Positions 33,248-41,462 of a stretch of DNA of 64,000 nucleotides are shown one piece after another (the first letter of the stretch is position 1; each line of letters starts with the position of its first letter). Both the position numbers and the translations under genes were made by a program. The notes under the pieces were generated by a model. That model was not told where the DNA came from and made no database searches. It was given only the letters and a program-made list of their open reading frames with translations. This DNA comes from Bariatricus massiliensis (GTDB lineage Bacteria; Bacillota; Clostridia; Lachnospirales; Lachnospiraceae), in the NCBI RefSeq assembly GCF_900086725.1, contig NZ_LT574837.1, positions 1,083,465 to 1,147,464 of the forward strand, given 5' to 3'.

Positions 33248-33946
33248 TTATTTTTTCTCATCCGTATCCTCTCCTAAGCAGGTGAGAATCCCATCACATA
33301 CCGCTTCCGCCATCTTCTGCTGATACTCCTCATCAATTAGTTTCTGCGCCTCTTCCCAGTTACTTAAAAAACCACACTCTACAATAATAGTCGGCACCTC
33401 CGTACGCTTCAAAAGGTAATATGTATCATTTGCTTTTGCCTGCCTTTTATTCGTGCTATCTACTTTTCTCACTGCTTCCTGAAGGATTTTTGCCATCTCT
33501 TCCCCTTTTTGGGAATGACTATAGTAAAATACCTGAGCACCTTTCACATCCTCCGTTTGATAGCTATTCTGGTGAATGCTGACCGTAAGTTTAGGTTTCA
33601 CCTCATTTATCAGCTTTACCCTCTCTTTCATATCCTCTACCTTTTTGTTGGAAGCAGAACCCGATGCCAGACCCTCATCCTTTTCCCGAGTCATCAGGAC
33701 AGAAATTCCCTTTTCCTTCAATATCGCCCGCACCTTTTTAGCAATCTCCAGATTAATGTCCTTCTCCAGCGCTTTGTTAACACCTATTTTTCCCGGATCG
33801 CTTCCCCCGTGGCCAACATCAATGATTACATCCGCCTCTTTTTTATTGACTTCATTTCCAGCCACATATTGGCTCAGAGTATAACTTCCGTAAATGACGA
33901 CTCCCAGAAGGAACAAGGCAAAAAGCCATTTTATTTTTGAGCGCAA
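33248..33946 (-). CDS. cwlD: N-acetylmuramoyl-L-alanine amidase (CwlD-like)
   Basis: The roughly 232-residue protein has one N-terminal membrane segment and an Amidase_3 zinc domain: DVGHGGSDPG (zinc His, near residue 42), LEKDINLEI with the zinc Glu, SIHQNSY with the second His, and VECGFLSN with the catalytic Glu. CwlD trims stem peptides to make muramic-delta-lactam in the spore cortex. The start is the TTG at 33946, 6 bases after GGGAGG; the ATG 18 bases earlier lies inside a terminator hairpin. See the terminator entry for the overlap. Confidence 0.87.
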   Translation of the reverse strand: MRSKIKWLFALFLLGVVIYGSYTLSQYVAGNEVNKKEADVIIDVGHGGSDPGKIGVNKALEKDINLEIAKKVRAILKEKGISVLMTREKDEGLASGSASNKKVEDMKERVKLINEVKPKLTVSIHQNSYQTEDVKGAQVFYYSHSQKGEEMAKILQEAVRKVDSTNKRQAKANDTYYLLKRTEVPTIIVECGFLSNWEEAQKLIDEEYQQKMAEAVCDGILTCLGEDTDEKK

Positions 33947-33992
33947 AAAAAGCCCTCCCTGCATATATTTTTATAATATATGCAGGAAAGGC
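33945..33992 (-). terminator. Terminator overlapping the start of the cwlD-like gene
   Basis: An 11-bp perfect stem (33958-33968 with 33976-33986) plus outer GCC/GGC pairing ends in a run of seven T on the minus strand, at 33951-33945, directly over the TTG start and the GGGAGG site of cwlD. It terminates the Hpt gene and could hide the ribosome site. Confidence 0.75.
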
Positions 33993-34009
33993 CCTTTGAT
34001 ATACATCCG

Positions 34010-34363
34010 CTATAGCTTCTCGATTACTTCCTGTGCCGCAGCATACTGCTCTGCAAGCTGGCTCATATTGTCCTTCAAGAGTATATCATCCCTTGTATGC
34101 CCCGGCCGCAGCTGTTCTGTAATGGCAGACGATAGTTCCCGAATTCCTCCAAGCCCCAGATTGGCAGACACACCTTTTAATGTATGCGCCCAACGGAAAG
34201 CTGCCTCATAATCTCCCTCTTCCCAAGATATTTTAAGTTCATCATAACTTTTATCTTCCATAAACTTTTTGAGAATACGGCAGTACAGACCTTCGTTGTT
34301 CATAAATCTAGCCATAACTTCACGCTCATCTACCCCTATTGTTTGTAGTAATCCGAAATCCAT
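34010..34363 (-). CDS. Histidine phosphotransfer (Hpt) domain protein
   Basis: The 117-residue protein is a free-standing Hpt domain. The phosphorylatable histidine lies in FRWAHTLKGVSANLGL (near residues 57-72; consensus AHxLKG). Flanking helices and length fit. It would pass phosphate between hybrid kinases and response regulators; a hybrid kinase with a receiver lies at 47624. GGAGGTAG lies before the ATG. Confidence 0.9.
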   Translation of the reverse strand: MDFGLLQTIGVDEREVMARFMNNEGLYCRILKKFMEDKSYDELKISWEEGDYEAAFRWAHTLKGVSANLGLGGIRELSSAITEQLRPGHTRDDILLKDNMSQLAEQYAAAQEVIEKL

Positions 34364-34405
34364 AATTCTACCTCCGACCCTTCATATATCCACATACTTT
34401 TAGGA

Positions 34406-36502
34406 CTAATTCACATATTTGACAATCAATTCCCAAATATCTGAATTCTCAAATCCCAGCTTCCATGCCGCTGTACCGGCAAGCTTAAATTCTTTCATGA
34501 GCTTAAGCTTTTCCTCCAGCGATGTGGCATCTTCGATCCAAATCTTATACACTGCCCCGTCGGCGTCCGTCCACTCCGCATAATTCTGCTTTGCAGTATC
34601 ATCCCAAGTAATCTCAGCGCCGGCCTCACTTATTCTTCTTGCGGCCTCCGCCATGCCCATGGCTTCACTGGTAACATTCATAGGATAGTCCGCCGCCTCT
34701 GTTCCGGCCTGTTCCGCCAGCTCTTCCTCCGTCTTCGGGACCATTCTCCAAAGACGAGTGTAGAATGGAACGGCATTGATTACCTTATCTGCGGGCACAT
34801 CCTTGATTGTCTCTTGAATCCCTTCTTTTACATAATTGTAGGAAGCCACGGAGCCAGCCTCGTAGGAACCACTGTAATGCTCATCATATCCCATGATTAT
34901 CACATAGTCGGCCACAATCCCTTGTTCCTTTCTATGATAATGGGCATTAAATCCCTTCGGAACATAGTTGTCTACAGAAAGAACCAGATTGTTGAGCCGG
35001 CATTTGACAGACAGCTCCCGGATGAACTGAATATAATGTTCTCCAACATCCGTTCCTATCTGCTCAAAGTCCACATTGATTCCGTCAATGCCGGATTGGA
35101 TGGCTGCAGATATCAGCTGGTTCTCCAGATTCTCTCTTGCAGATGTTCGGCTTAAAAGTTCCATTTGATCGATATTTTCACCAAAATTGTCAACCAAAGC
35201 CCACACTTCCAGACCTGACTGATGCGCGTAATTTACATATTCGGTGCTTGCGATGGATGTCAAATTGCCGGAATTATCGGCTACAGTGAACCATGTGGGT
35301 GAAATAGTAGTCAATCCCTTCGTGCTCGCGATTGTCTCCAAAACACCGCTGTTAGCCGTCTGGCTTGTCACCTGATGCCATGCAAGATTAATCGTATAAT
35401 CCTTCTTGATATTTGTAAATACCGGTTCTTGAAAATCTCTGCTATAAGCTTCCGTCTCCGTTTTGCGTAGCTTTGTCTTCTTTATATAACCGATAACTCC
35501 ATCGGCCGTGCGAACCTTTTTCCAGTCGCTTTCATCTTCAATAACCGTTACCTTGTCCCCTTTGCTCACCGGCGTAAGAATCGGGCTCTTCACACCGCCC
35601 TTCAAACGGACTTCCGTATCCCGCTTGACCGTCGCTGTCTTCGTGTCGCTCCAGTCACCGACAATCATGACCCTGTCCGGATTCTTATGAAGCTTATATT
35701 CTATATCAGTATATTGCTTTACAAAGTCAAGCGCGATATACGCGGTACTTCCTTCTGTCTTCAGTATAACATAGTCTGCGTTCTTAGTTTCTTTAGAAAC
35801 GGTATAACTGTTGCTCCCCACCCCCGCTGATACCATCTCGGTGGGCAGAGTATACAGCAATATATTTTCATTGGCATCCCAGTAGAACCGGCTGTTCAGA
35901 TAGTCTCTGACTGTCTCATAAGATACATACACCTGACCGTCTACCTGCATAGCCATTGGTCCGACAACCTCATTGTTAACGGTAACCCCTATCTGGCCCG
36001 TGGACTCGATTCCAAAATACTTGTCCAAATCATATTTTTCCTTTGACGGCCCGTATCTTGTCCACAAAAACGCTCCTCCAAGTATCCCCGCAAGCAATAC
36101 AAAAATAAGAAAAACTTTTAGGAAAAGCCCCATTTTTCTTCTGCGTCTTGTATTCTTTTTTCTTCCGGCTCCCGGCGGCCTCCCAGATGAGGAGTTCCTC
36201 GCTACCTGTGCTGTCTTCCGAGAAGACTGCGGCGTTCTTGACGAAGGCGCAGTACGGCTTCTTCTCTCTGCACTTTGAGAAGCCGTGGTCCTTCTCTCCC
36301 CGCTTTGATACGGGTCTGCTGTTCTCTTCGCCGTCCCCGCATCCCCTCTTCCCTGAGGCCTTGCCCTTCTTACGGTCTCTGTATCTGACACACCATCAGA
36401 AGCACTCCTTCTGGCGCTGGTTCTCCCTCCTGCCTGTGTCCTGGTTCCAGACGTTTTTCTCATCGGGCGTTCTTCGCTCCCCGTCCTTCGTCTTTGGTCC
36501 AT
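34406..36502 (-). CDS. Membrane-anchored glycosyl hydrolase family 18 protein with SH3 domain
   Basis: The 698-residue protein has a cytoplasmic Arg/Ser/Pro-rich N-terminus (residues 1-124), one membrane segment (about 125-147), a copper-amine-oxidase-like beta domain (about 165-275), a bacterial SH3 domain (about 290-350; SKGDKVTVIEDESDWKKV), and a GH18 domain (about 370-690) with DGINVDFEQI carrying the catalytic DxxDxE Glu, plus GYDEHYSG. It resembles YaaH/YdhD-type cortex or wall hydrolases. The ATG at 36502 has AGGAGG 6 bases upstream; an extended frame into the 133-bp repeat is not used. Confidence 0.88.
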   Translation of the reverse strand: MDQRRRTGSEERPMRKTSGTRTQAGGRTSARRSASDGVSDTETVRRARPQGRGDAGTAKRTADPYQSGERRTTASQSAERRSRTAPSSRTPQSSRKTAQVARNSSSGRPPGAGRKKNTRRRRKMGLFLKVFLIFVLLAGILGGAFLWTRYGPSKEKYDLDKYFGIESTGQIGVTVNNEVVGPMAMQVDGQVYVSYETVRDYLNSRFYWDANENILLYTLPTEMVSAGVGSNSYTVSKETKNADYVILKTEGSTAYIALDFVKQYTDIEYKLHKNPDRVMIVGDWSDTKTATVKRDTEVRLKGGVKSPILTPVSKGDKVTVIEDESDWKKVRTADGVIGYIKKTKLRKTETEAYSRDFQEPVFTNIKKDYTINLAWHQVTSQTANSGVLETIASTKGLTTISPTWFTVADNSGNLTSIASTEYVNYAHQSGLEVWALVDNFGENIDQMELLSRTSARENLENQLISAAIQSGIDGINVDFEQIGTDVGEHYIQFIRELSVKCRLNNLVLSVDNYVPKGFNAHYHRKEQGIVADYVIIMGYDEHYSGSYEAGSVASYNYVKEGIQETIKDVPADKVINAVPFYTRLWRMVPKTEEELAEQAGTEAADYPMNVTSEAMGMAEAARRISEAGAEITWDDTAKQNYAEWTDADGAVYKIWIEDATSLEEKLKLMKEFKLAGTAAWKLGFENSDIWELIVKYVN

Positions 36503-36558
36503 TTGGCACCTCCTGCTTTGATATACTGGCTTAATATAATATTCGCAATTGCCCTTAA

Positions 36559-36848
36559 TTGCATTCATGTGCGATTATTATACCACAAACGCAGGATAGG
36601 AAGCGGCGCTCCGCGACATTTCCTTTCCAAGTGGTGGCTTGACGGTATAATATGCCGTTTTACGGCATAAAGGCGATGCAATCGCCTTTAATTGCACTCA
36701 TGTGCGATTATTATACCACAAACGCAGGATAGGAAGCGGCGCTCCGCGACATTTCCTTTCCAAGTGGTGGCTTGACGGTATAATATGCCGTTTTACGGCA
36801 TAAAGGCGATGCAATCGCCTTTAATTGCACTCATGTGCAATTATTATA
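36559..36848. repeat. Tandem 133-bp repeat, two full copies and a partial third
   Basis: GCA(T/C)TCATGTGC begins at 36561, 36694 and 36827, a period of exactly 133 bases; copies one and two are near identical. Each holds the hairpins AAGGCGAT-GCA-ATCGCCTT, TGCCG-TTTT-CGGCA and a GCGGCG/CGCGAC-like pair. The block fills most of the 431-base gap between the GH18 gene start and the small gene at 36934; no gene is visible in it. Confidence 0.88.
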
Positions 36849-36933
36849 CCATATTACAGGATTTTACACAAACTGCAATAACCATTTCTAACCGAATATT
36901 CTCAAAACGCTGCGAGGGGTAAATCCGCTTTTA

Positions 36934-37158
36934 CTACTTTTTACACTGTTCTACTTTATAGAAGTCCAATTGTTGTACTTTTCCGTTTTCGTCCATGATA
37001 TAGTCCCTCATATAAGTATTGTCCTCCCGGAGCATATGAGCCGAGACTATCTGCAGGGGACTCGCCGGACACCCGTCAATCTGCATCCGGATACCTCGGC
37101 GTTCGTAATTTTTAAGCTCTGTAAATAATTCCTCAAAATTTTTATCTGACTTTTCCAT
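36934..37158 (-). CDS. Small conserved-looking hypothetical protein
   Basis: The 74-residue protein (MEKSDKNFEELFTELKNYERRG at the start) has no recognised domain; a central MQIDGCPASPLQIVSAHML segment and the C-terminal DENGKVQQLDFYKVEQCKK are charged and soluble. It is not membrane-bound. ATG at 37158 follows GGGGAA; a TTG start 12 bases earlier is less likely. It lies behind a long structured leader (see 37169-37418). Lachnospiraceae genomes contain similar short unnamed proteins; function unknown. Confidence 0.6.
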   Translation of the reverse strand: MEKSDKNFEELFTELKNYERRGIRMQIDGCPASPLQIVSAHMLREDNTYMRDYIMDENGKVQQLDFYKVEQCKK

Positions 37159-37168
37159 CTTGTTCCCC

Positions 37169-37418
37169 AAAAGCAGGCAGATTTATGATACGACAGAGTG
37201 AACCATAAGGATAAAATGTGATATACTATGCCACTCTGCCTGCAGGAAGATACAATTCTGCCTTGCTTTTCTCCTCCTCATTTTAAAAGTCAGGTTTTGC
37301 TGATAATTTGTCTGATATGACTGATGAACCCGGCGATTGTGCGGAATGCGCCGGCGTATGACTGTCACTGTTGATACTCTACAAATTGAAATTATAAGAA
37401 AATATGATATCTTCCTGT
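37169..37418 (-). ncRNA. Candidate structured leader or small RNA
   Basis: On the minus strand TTGCAA (37453-37448) and TATAAT (37430-37425) spaced 17 bases predict initiation near 37418. The next 250 bases encode no convincing ORF but hold a CCGGCG/CGCCGG hairpin and two mutually exclusive helices: GCAGGCAGA (37243-37235) with TCTGCCTGC (37181-37173, followed by TTTT), or CAGAGTG (37238-37232) with CACTCTG (37200-37194). The switch-like layout suggests a regulated leader for the small gene at 36934, or a small RNA. I cannot match it to a known class. Confidence 0.4.
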
Positions 37419-37470
37419 ACTGGTATTATAAAAAATACAACCTTTTATTGCAAGTATTTTTTTTAATCTG

Positions 37471-37499
37471 TTTACATATTTTCTTTTTTTGTTTATACT
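37471..37499 (+). promoter_or_regulatory. Promoter of mecA
   Basis: TTTACA (37471-37476) and TATACT (37494-37499) with 17-base spacing lie 47 bases before the mecA start. Confidence 0.6.
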
Positions 37500-37546
37500 A
37501 ATAGTGAATAAGTATAATTATAATTGCGATAGGAAGTGATGACAAC

Positions 37547-38293
37547 ATGAAAATAGAGAAAATAAACGACAACCAGATACGCTGTACACTGACACATGCC
37601 GATTTAGTAGAACGTGAATTAAAGCTGAGCGAGCTGGCTTACGGGACTGAAAAAGCAAAATCACTTTTCCATGATATGATGCAGCAGGCCGCGCATGAAT
37701 TTGGATTTGAAGCAGACGATATACCGCTTATGATAGAAGCGATACCTGCATCATCCGATTCTGTCGTGCTTATTATAACGAAAGTAGAAGACCCCGACGA
37801 ACTGGACACACGTTTTTCCAAGTTTTCTCCCTCACCACAGGGCGGAAGCGACCAGAAAAAAGCTTCGATGTTGGAACGCTTGAAAAAGCTGGAAGGGGCG
37901 GAAGAATTTGTCGATTTATTAAAACATGTCAAGGATGCAGTGACAGAACTGCCTGAACTGGAAGATAAAAGTAAGGAAGAAGATACCAAAGATAAAACAC
38001 CTTCTATCCGCTTTTTCTCTTTCTCATCTTTGGACAGCGCCATCCGGGCTTCTCGGCTTCTCAAGTCGATGTACAACGGCGCCAACACACTATATAAGGA
38101 CGTAGATACCGAGACTTATATACTTGCATTGACAAAGTCCCAGCATACGTCCGCTGATTTCAATAGAATCTGCAATATGCTTTCCGAATATGGCTCCTTC
38201 GATAAGGGGACCGGCGCTTCATTAGCTTTTCTGGAAGAGCATTGTGATAAGCTTTTGACGCCCGACGCAGTACAGAAGTTAGCTGAATTATAA
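37547..38293 (+). CDS. mecA: ClpC adaptor protein MecA
   Basis: MecA targets proteins to the ClpCP protease. The 248-residue protein has the N-terminal domain (MKIEKINDNQIRCTLTHADL; FHDMMQQAAHEFGFE), a charged linker rich in Ser/Lys/Glu (about residues 95-145), and the C-terminal ClpC-binding domain (FFSFSSLDSAIRASRLL and the STADFNRICNMLSEYG segment). A GGAAGTGA site precedes the ATG. Monocistronic with its own promoter and terminator. Confidence 0.9.
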   Translation: MKIEKINDNQIRCTLTHADLVERELKLSELAYGTEKAKSLFHDMMQQAAHEFGFEADDIPLMIEAIPASSDSVVLIITKVEDPDELDTRFSKFSPSPQGGSDQKKASMLERLKKLEGAEEFVDLLKHVKDAVTELPELEDKSKEEDTKDKTPSIRFFSFSSLDSAIRASRLLKSMYNGANTLYKDVDTETYILALTKSQHTSADFNRICNMLSEYGSFDKGTGASLAFLEEHCDKLLTPDAVQKLAEL

Positions 38294-38300
38294 CATTTTT

Positions 38301-38333
38301 AAAAGAGTGTCCGCATTGAACGGACACTCTTTT
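38301..38333. terminator. Bidirectional terminator between mecA and rbsK
   Basis: AAAAGAGTGTCCG (38301-38313) pairs with CGGACACTCTTTT (38321-38333), followed by T. Confidence 0.9.
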
Positions 38334-38346
38334 TTACTCCATTTTC

Positions 38347-39234
38347 TTATATCCCAAGCTCTTTTTCCACTTCTTCTGCCGTCGGCATTCCGCTCTGTGC
38401 CCCGAACTTCTCGGTTGACAGGCTGGCTGCCGTATTGGCATACGTGAGCGCGCTCTTCATATCTTTTCCCCCGGCGATCTGCACTGCAAAAGCACCGTTC
38501 AGCGTATCCCCAGCTCCTGTGGTGTCTGCCACCTTAGCCGGGCGGGCGGGTACAGTCAATACCTCTCCCGTCTTCAAACAGGTGGAAACACCCCTTGAGC
38601 CTTGCGTGATTACTAACTTTTCCGGATATTTTTTCAACAGTTCTTCCGTACTGAGACCGTCACCGAAAATTAAAACTGCTTCATGCTCATTTGGAGTCAG
38701 GTAAGTGACTTTCTCTATTGTCTCCATCGGCACCTCTGCCGCCGGCGCGGGATTGAGCACTACCGGTATCTGGTTCTCCGCACAATAGTCTACTACATAT
38801 TTCACGGTTTCCAGCGGTATCTCGTGCTGGAGCACCACCATATCATAAGACTTTAATTCCTCTTTGATTCCGTCCACATAAGCATTGTCTACCCTGCCAT
38901 TTGCCCCCGGCACTACGATGATGGTATTGTCATTCTCCCCTACAGTAATCATTGCGATTCCAGTGGGAACTCCTTCCAGTCTCTGGATGTGTGTTGTCTT
39001 TACCCCCACATGATTCAGATTGTCAAGCATCTTCTGCCCGTTGCTGTCATCACCTACACAGCCGAACATCTCGACCTCCGCTCCAAGCTTCGCCATGGCG
39101 ACCGCCTGATTAGCTCCCTTTCCACCCGGGATATAGCTGATACTGTCCCCCATTAATGTCTCACCCTTCAACGGAATTCTTTCTGCGGTGACAGTCATAT
39201 CCATGTTGATACTTCCTACTACTGCAATTTTCAT
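38347..39234 (-). CDS. rbsK: Ribokinase
   Basis: The 295-residue PfkB-family sugar kinase has the N-terminal signature GSINMDMT, the GGKGANQAVA motif (near residues 39-48) and the C-terminal NTTGAGDTLNGAF (near 246) with the catalytic Asp. It phosphorylates ribose to ribose-5-phosphate. It follows the LacI-type repressor gene by only 4 bases, a usual rbsR-rbsK pair; no ribose transporter is in the window. Confidence 0.92.
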   Translation of the reverse strand: MKIAVVGSINMDMTVTAERIPLKGETLMGDSISYIPGGKGANQAVAMAKLGAEVEMFGCVGDDSNGQKMLDNLNHVGVKTTHIQRLEGVPTGIAMITVGENDNTIIVVPGANGRVDNAYVDGIKEELKSYDMVVLQHEIPLETVKYVVDYCAENQIPVVLNPAPAAEVPMETIEKVTYLTPNEHEAVLIFGDGLSTEELLKKYPEKLVITQGSRGVSTCLKTGEVLTVPARPAKVADTTGAGDTLNGAFAVQIAGGKDMKSALTYANTAASLSTEKFGAQSGMPTAEEVEKELGI

Positions 39235-39238
39235 CCTT

Positions 39239-40225
39239 TCACTCCTTTACTTTTGTCGTCTGACGTTTTAATAGTGTTACGTCAAATATATTTTCTTTTT
39301 GAAACGGCTTCCCCTGTACATATTCAATAATAATCCGGGCTGCCAGTGTTCCCATGTCCGTAATTGGCTGCTCAATCGTCGTGAACTCCGGTGTGAAAAG
39401 TCTGCTGAACACAATATTATCAAACCCGATAATCTGAATCTCCTCCGGAACACGGAGGCCCTCATTGTGCAGTATCTTATAAACAGCAGCCGCCACCATA
39501 TCGTTACAGGCGATAATCCCGTCCGCTTCCGGATATTCTTTCAAAATATTTTTTGTCGCCTCAATCCCCGAGTCATAACTGTACTTACAGTCCACAAACT
39601 GCTCCTTGATTCCATACTGCTTACAGACATCTTGATATCCCTGATACCGCTTTCGGCCACTTGACAGCTCCTGCGGGGCGCGCATACAGACGATATTTTT
39701 ACACCCGCACTGCAGGAGGTGGTTCATGGCAATACGCCCTCCCTCGTAATGGTTTGATTCTATGTAGGCAATCTCGCCTCCACCAGAGACTTTTCTGTCC
39801 ACTACCACCACTGGGATTTCACAATTTGCAATAGCTTTTCCGGTACTGTCGCAATTCGTCATGATGACAATACCGTCCGCCTTCATCTGGCTCAGCATCT
39901 CTATGTTGGCGAGCTCTTTCTCTCCATCGTCATTGGAATTGCAGAGAAGCATCTTATATCCACCCCGAAATACCTCCTCTTCAATTGCCTTTGCCATCTC
40001 GTTAAAGAATGGGTTCTCTATATTCGGCACAATCACCCCAATCATTTTCGACGACTTTTTAAAAAGCGCTCTGGCAAGCTCATTCGGTTTGAATCCCGTC
40101 TGCTCTATCGCCGCCAGCACTCTCTGCTGCTTCTCTTCATCCACCTTCGCCGTCCCGTTCATGACCCTTGAAACCGTGGACGGTGACACACCTGCAATCT
40201 TTGCAACTTCCCTGATACTTGTCAT
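39239..40225 (-). CDS. LacI-family transcriptional repressor (RbsR-like)
   Basis: The roughly 328-residue protein has the LacI helix-turn-helix at the N-terminus (SIREVAKIAGVSPSTVSRVMN, residues 3-23) and a periplasmic-binding-protein-like effector domain (VDRKVSGGGEIAYIESNHYEGG; IIGFDNIVFSRLFTPEFTTIEQP). I prefer the ATG at 40225, preceded by GGGGG; earlier ATGs lack a site. It is followed at once by rbsK and preceded by a palindromic operator in its own promoter. Ribose or another pentose is the likely effector. Confidence 0.9.
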   Translation of the reverse strand: MTSIREVAKIAGVSPSTVSRVMNGTAKVDEEKQQRVLAAIEQTGFKPNELARALFKKSSKMIGVIVPNIENPFFNEMAKAIEEEVFRGGYKMLLCNSNDDGEKELANIEMLSQMKADGIVIMTNCDSTGKAIANCEIPVVVVDRKVSGGGEIAYIESNHYEGGRIAMNHLLQCGCKNIVCMRAPQELSSGRKRYQGYQDVCKQYGIKEQFVDCKYSYDSGIEATKNILKEYPEADGIIACNDMVAAAVYKILHNEGLRVPEEIQIIGFDNIVFSRLFTPEFTTIEQPITDMGTLAARIIIEYVQGKPFQKENIFDVTLLKRQTTKVKE

Positions 40226-40250
40226 TTTCATCCCCCAAATCATCCTAAAC

Positions 40251-40308
40251 ATGTGAAACCCGTTTCACATCTTAGTTTCATTATAATTCTCTAAAACTGG
40301 GATGTCAA
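40251..40308 (-). promoter_or_regulatory. Promoter plus LacI-type operator of rbsR-rbsK
   Basis: Minus strand: TTGACA (40308-40303), 17-base gap, TATAAT (40285-40280). Starting just after the expected transcription start, ATGTGAAAC-cc-GTTTCACAT at 40270-40251 is a 9-bp perfect palindrome. The position directly downstream of the start fits autorepression by the LacI-family regulator. Confidence 0.75.
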
Positions 40309-40376
40309 TTATCTTTGGTAAATTCAGTGGTATTGTACACTTTCACCGTCTCTGTTTTGTGCATATTTGATAAGAA

Positions 40377-41426
40377 TTAGAGGTCGTCAATCAGTGCGCT
40401 GCTCTTGGCATAAGCGGTGCTTCTTGCCTCGAAGAAATCGGTCTTTATCATATTGGCATTTGAAAACTGGCTCACCCACGCCATGCTTTCCGGCTCTTTT
40501 TCATGTCCCTCATATATGGCGCCGAACCCAAGACTCGCACTGCGCAGGTTCCCAAGGTATTTGATATAATCGCTTATCATCTCTTTCGTGAGTCCCTGTA
40601 CCTGATCTCCGATTACATAATGTCCCCAGCGGATTTCCTGCTCACATCCTTCTCTTATCATGGCCCGGTATTCCTCTGTTTCCTTGACGCCAAACAGCCC
40701 CGGCTCTTCTTTTTTCAATTCCAAAAGTATGCTGCGGAACAGCCAAAGATGGGTATTTTCGTCCCTGTTAATATACCGTATTTCCTGCACGGACCCCGGC
40801 ATCCGGTTATTCCTTCCAAGATTATAGAAAAACATAAAGCCGCTATAAAAATAGATTCCCTCCAAAATATAGCTGGCGATTAAAGTCTTTGCCAGCATTT
40901 CGGCATTTTGTTTCTCACGGAACTGATTGTACAAACTCCCGATAAACTCGTTTCTGGCCAGAAGGTGCTCGTCTTCTTTCCACTGATACAGCACCTCATT
41001 CCTCTCCTGCGGCTCGCAGATTGTATCCAGCATGTAGCTGTAGCTCTGACTGTGAACAGCTTCTTGAAAGGCCTGAATGGACAGGCAAAGATTCACCTCA
41101 TTGGCCGTGATATATTCCCCGATATTGGGGATGTTCGCCGTCTGTATGCTGTCCAAAAATATTAAAAATGAAAGGATTTTATCGTATGCCCTCCGCTCTG
41201 GCTCTGGCAGCTTTCTATAATCTTTTACGTCCACTCCAAGATTGATTTCCTCGGGAATCCAAAAATTATTCATTGCCTGCCGGTACCAGTCGCTGACCCA
41301 GCCATATTTCATATTGTTAAAATCATTGAGATTCGTTGTATTGCCGCCAATCATCCGGCGTTTCAACACATCCGTGTCGCCGCCCGGATTGAATAACGGT
41401 TTTTTCGTTAATTTTTTGTTTGCCAT
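40377..41426 (-). CDS. nrdB: Ribonucleoside-diphosphate reductase beta subunit
   Basis: The 349-residue R2 subunit stores the tyrosyl radical or metal cofactor. The diiron/Mn-Fe ligands are visible: SFLIFLDSIQ with the first Asp, EAVHSQSY with Glu, His and the radical Tyr (near residues 108-115), LEGIYFYSG with Glu, and INRDENTHL with the last Glu and His. ATG at 41426 follows GGAGGAGAAGG. The gene follows the alpha subunit by 36 bases. No nrdI or thioredoxin is in the window. Confidence 0.93.
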   Translation of the reverse strand: MANKKLTKKPLFNPGGDTDVLKRRMIGGNTTNLNDFNNMKYGWVSDWYRQAMNNFWIPEEINLGVDVKDYRKLPEPERRAYDKILSFLIFLDSIQTANIPNIGEYITANEVNLCLSIQAFQEAVHSQSYSYMLDTICEPQERNEVLYQWKEDEHLLARNEFIGSLYNQFREKQNAEMLAKTLIASYILEGIYFYSGFMFFYNLGRNNRMPGSVQEIRYINRDENTHLWLFRSILLELKKEEPGLFGVKETEEYRAMIREGCEQEIRWGHYVIGDQVQGLTKEMISDYIKYLGNLRSASLGFGAIYEGHEKEPESMAWVSQFSNANMIKTDFFEARSTAYAKSSALIDDL

Positions 41427-41462
41427 CCTTCTCCTCCATTTTCGATAATATCCCAAGGCCCG

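Noticed and set aside
37183..37368. 61-residue minus-strand open frame
   Set aside because: Lies in the structured leader, begins without a ribosome site, and has an odd Arg/His/Ser composition.
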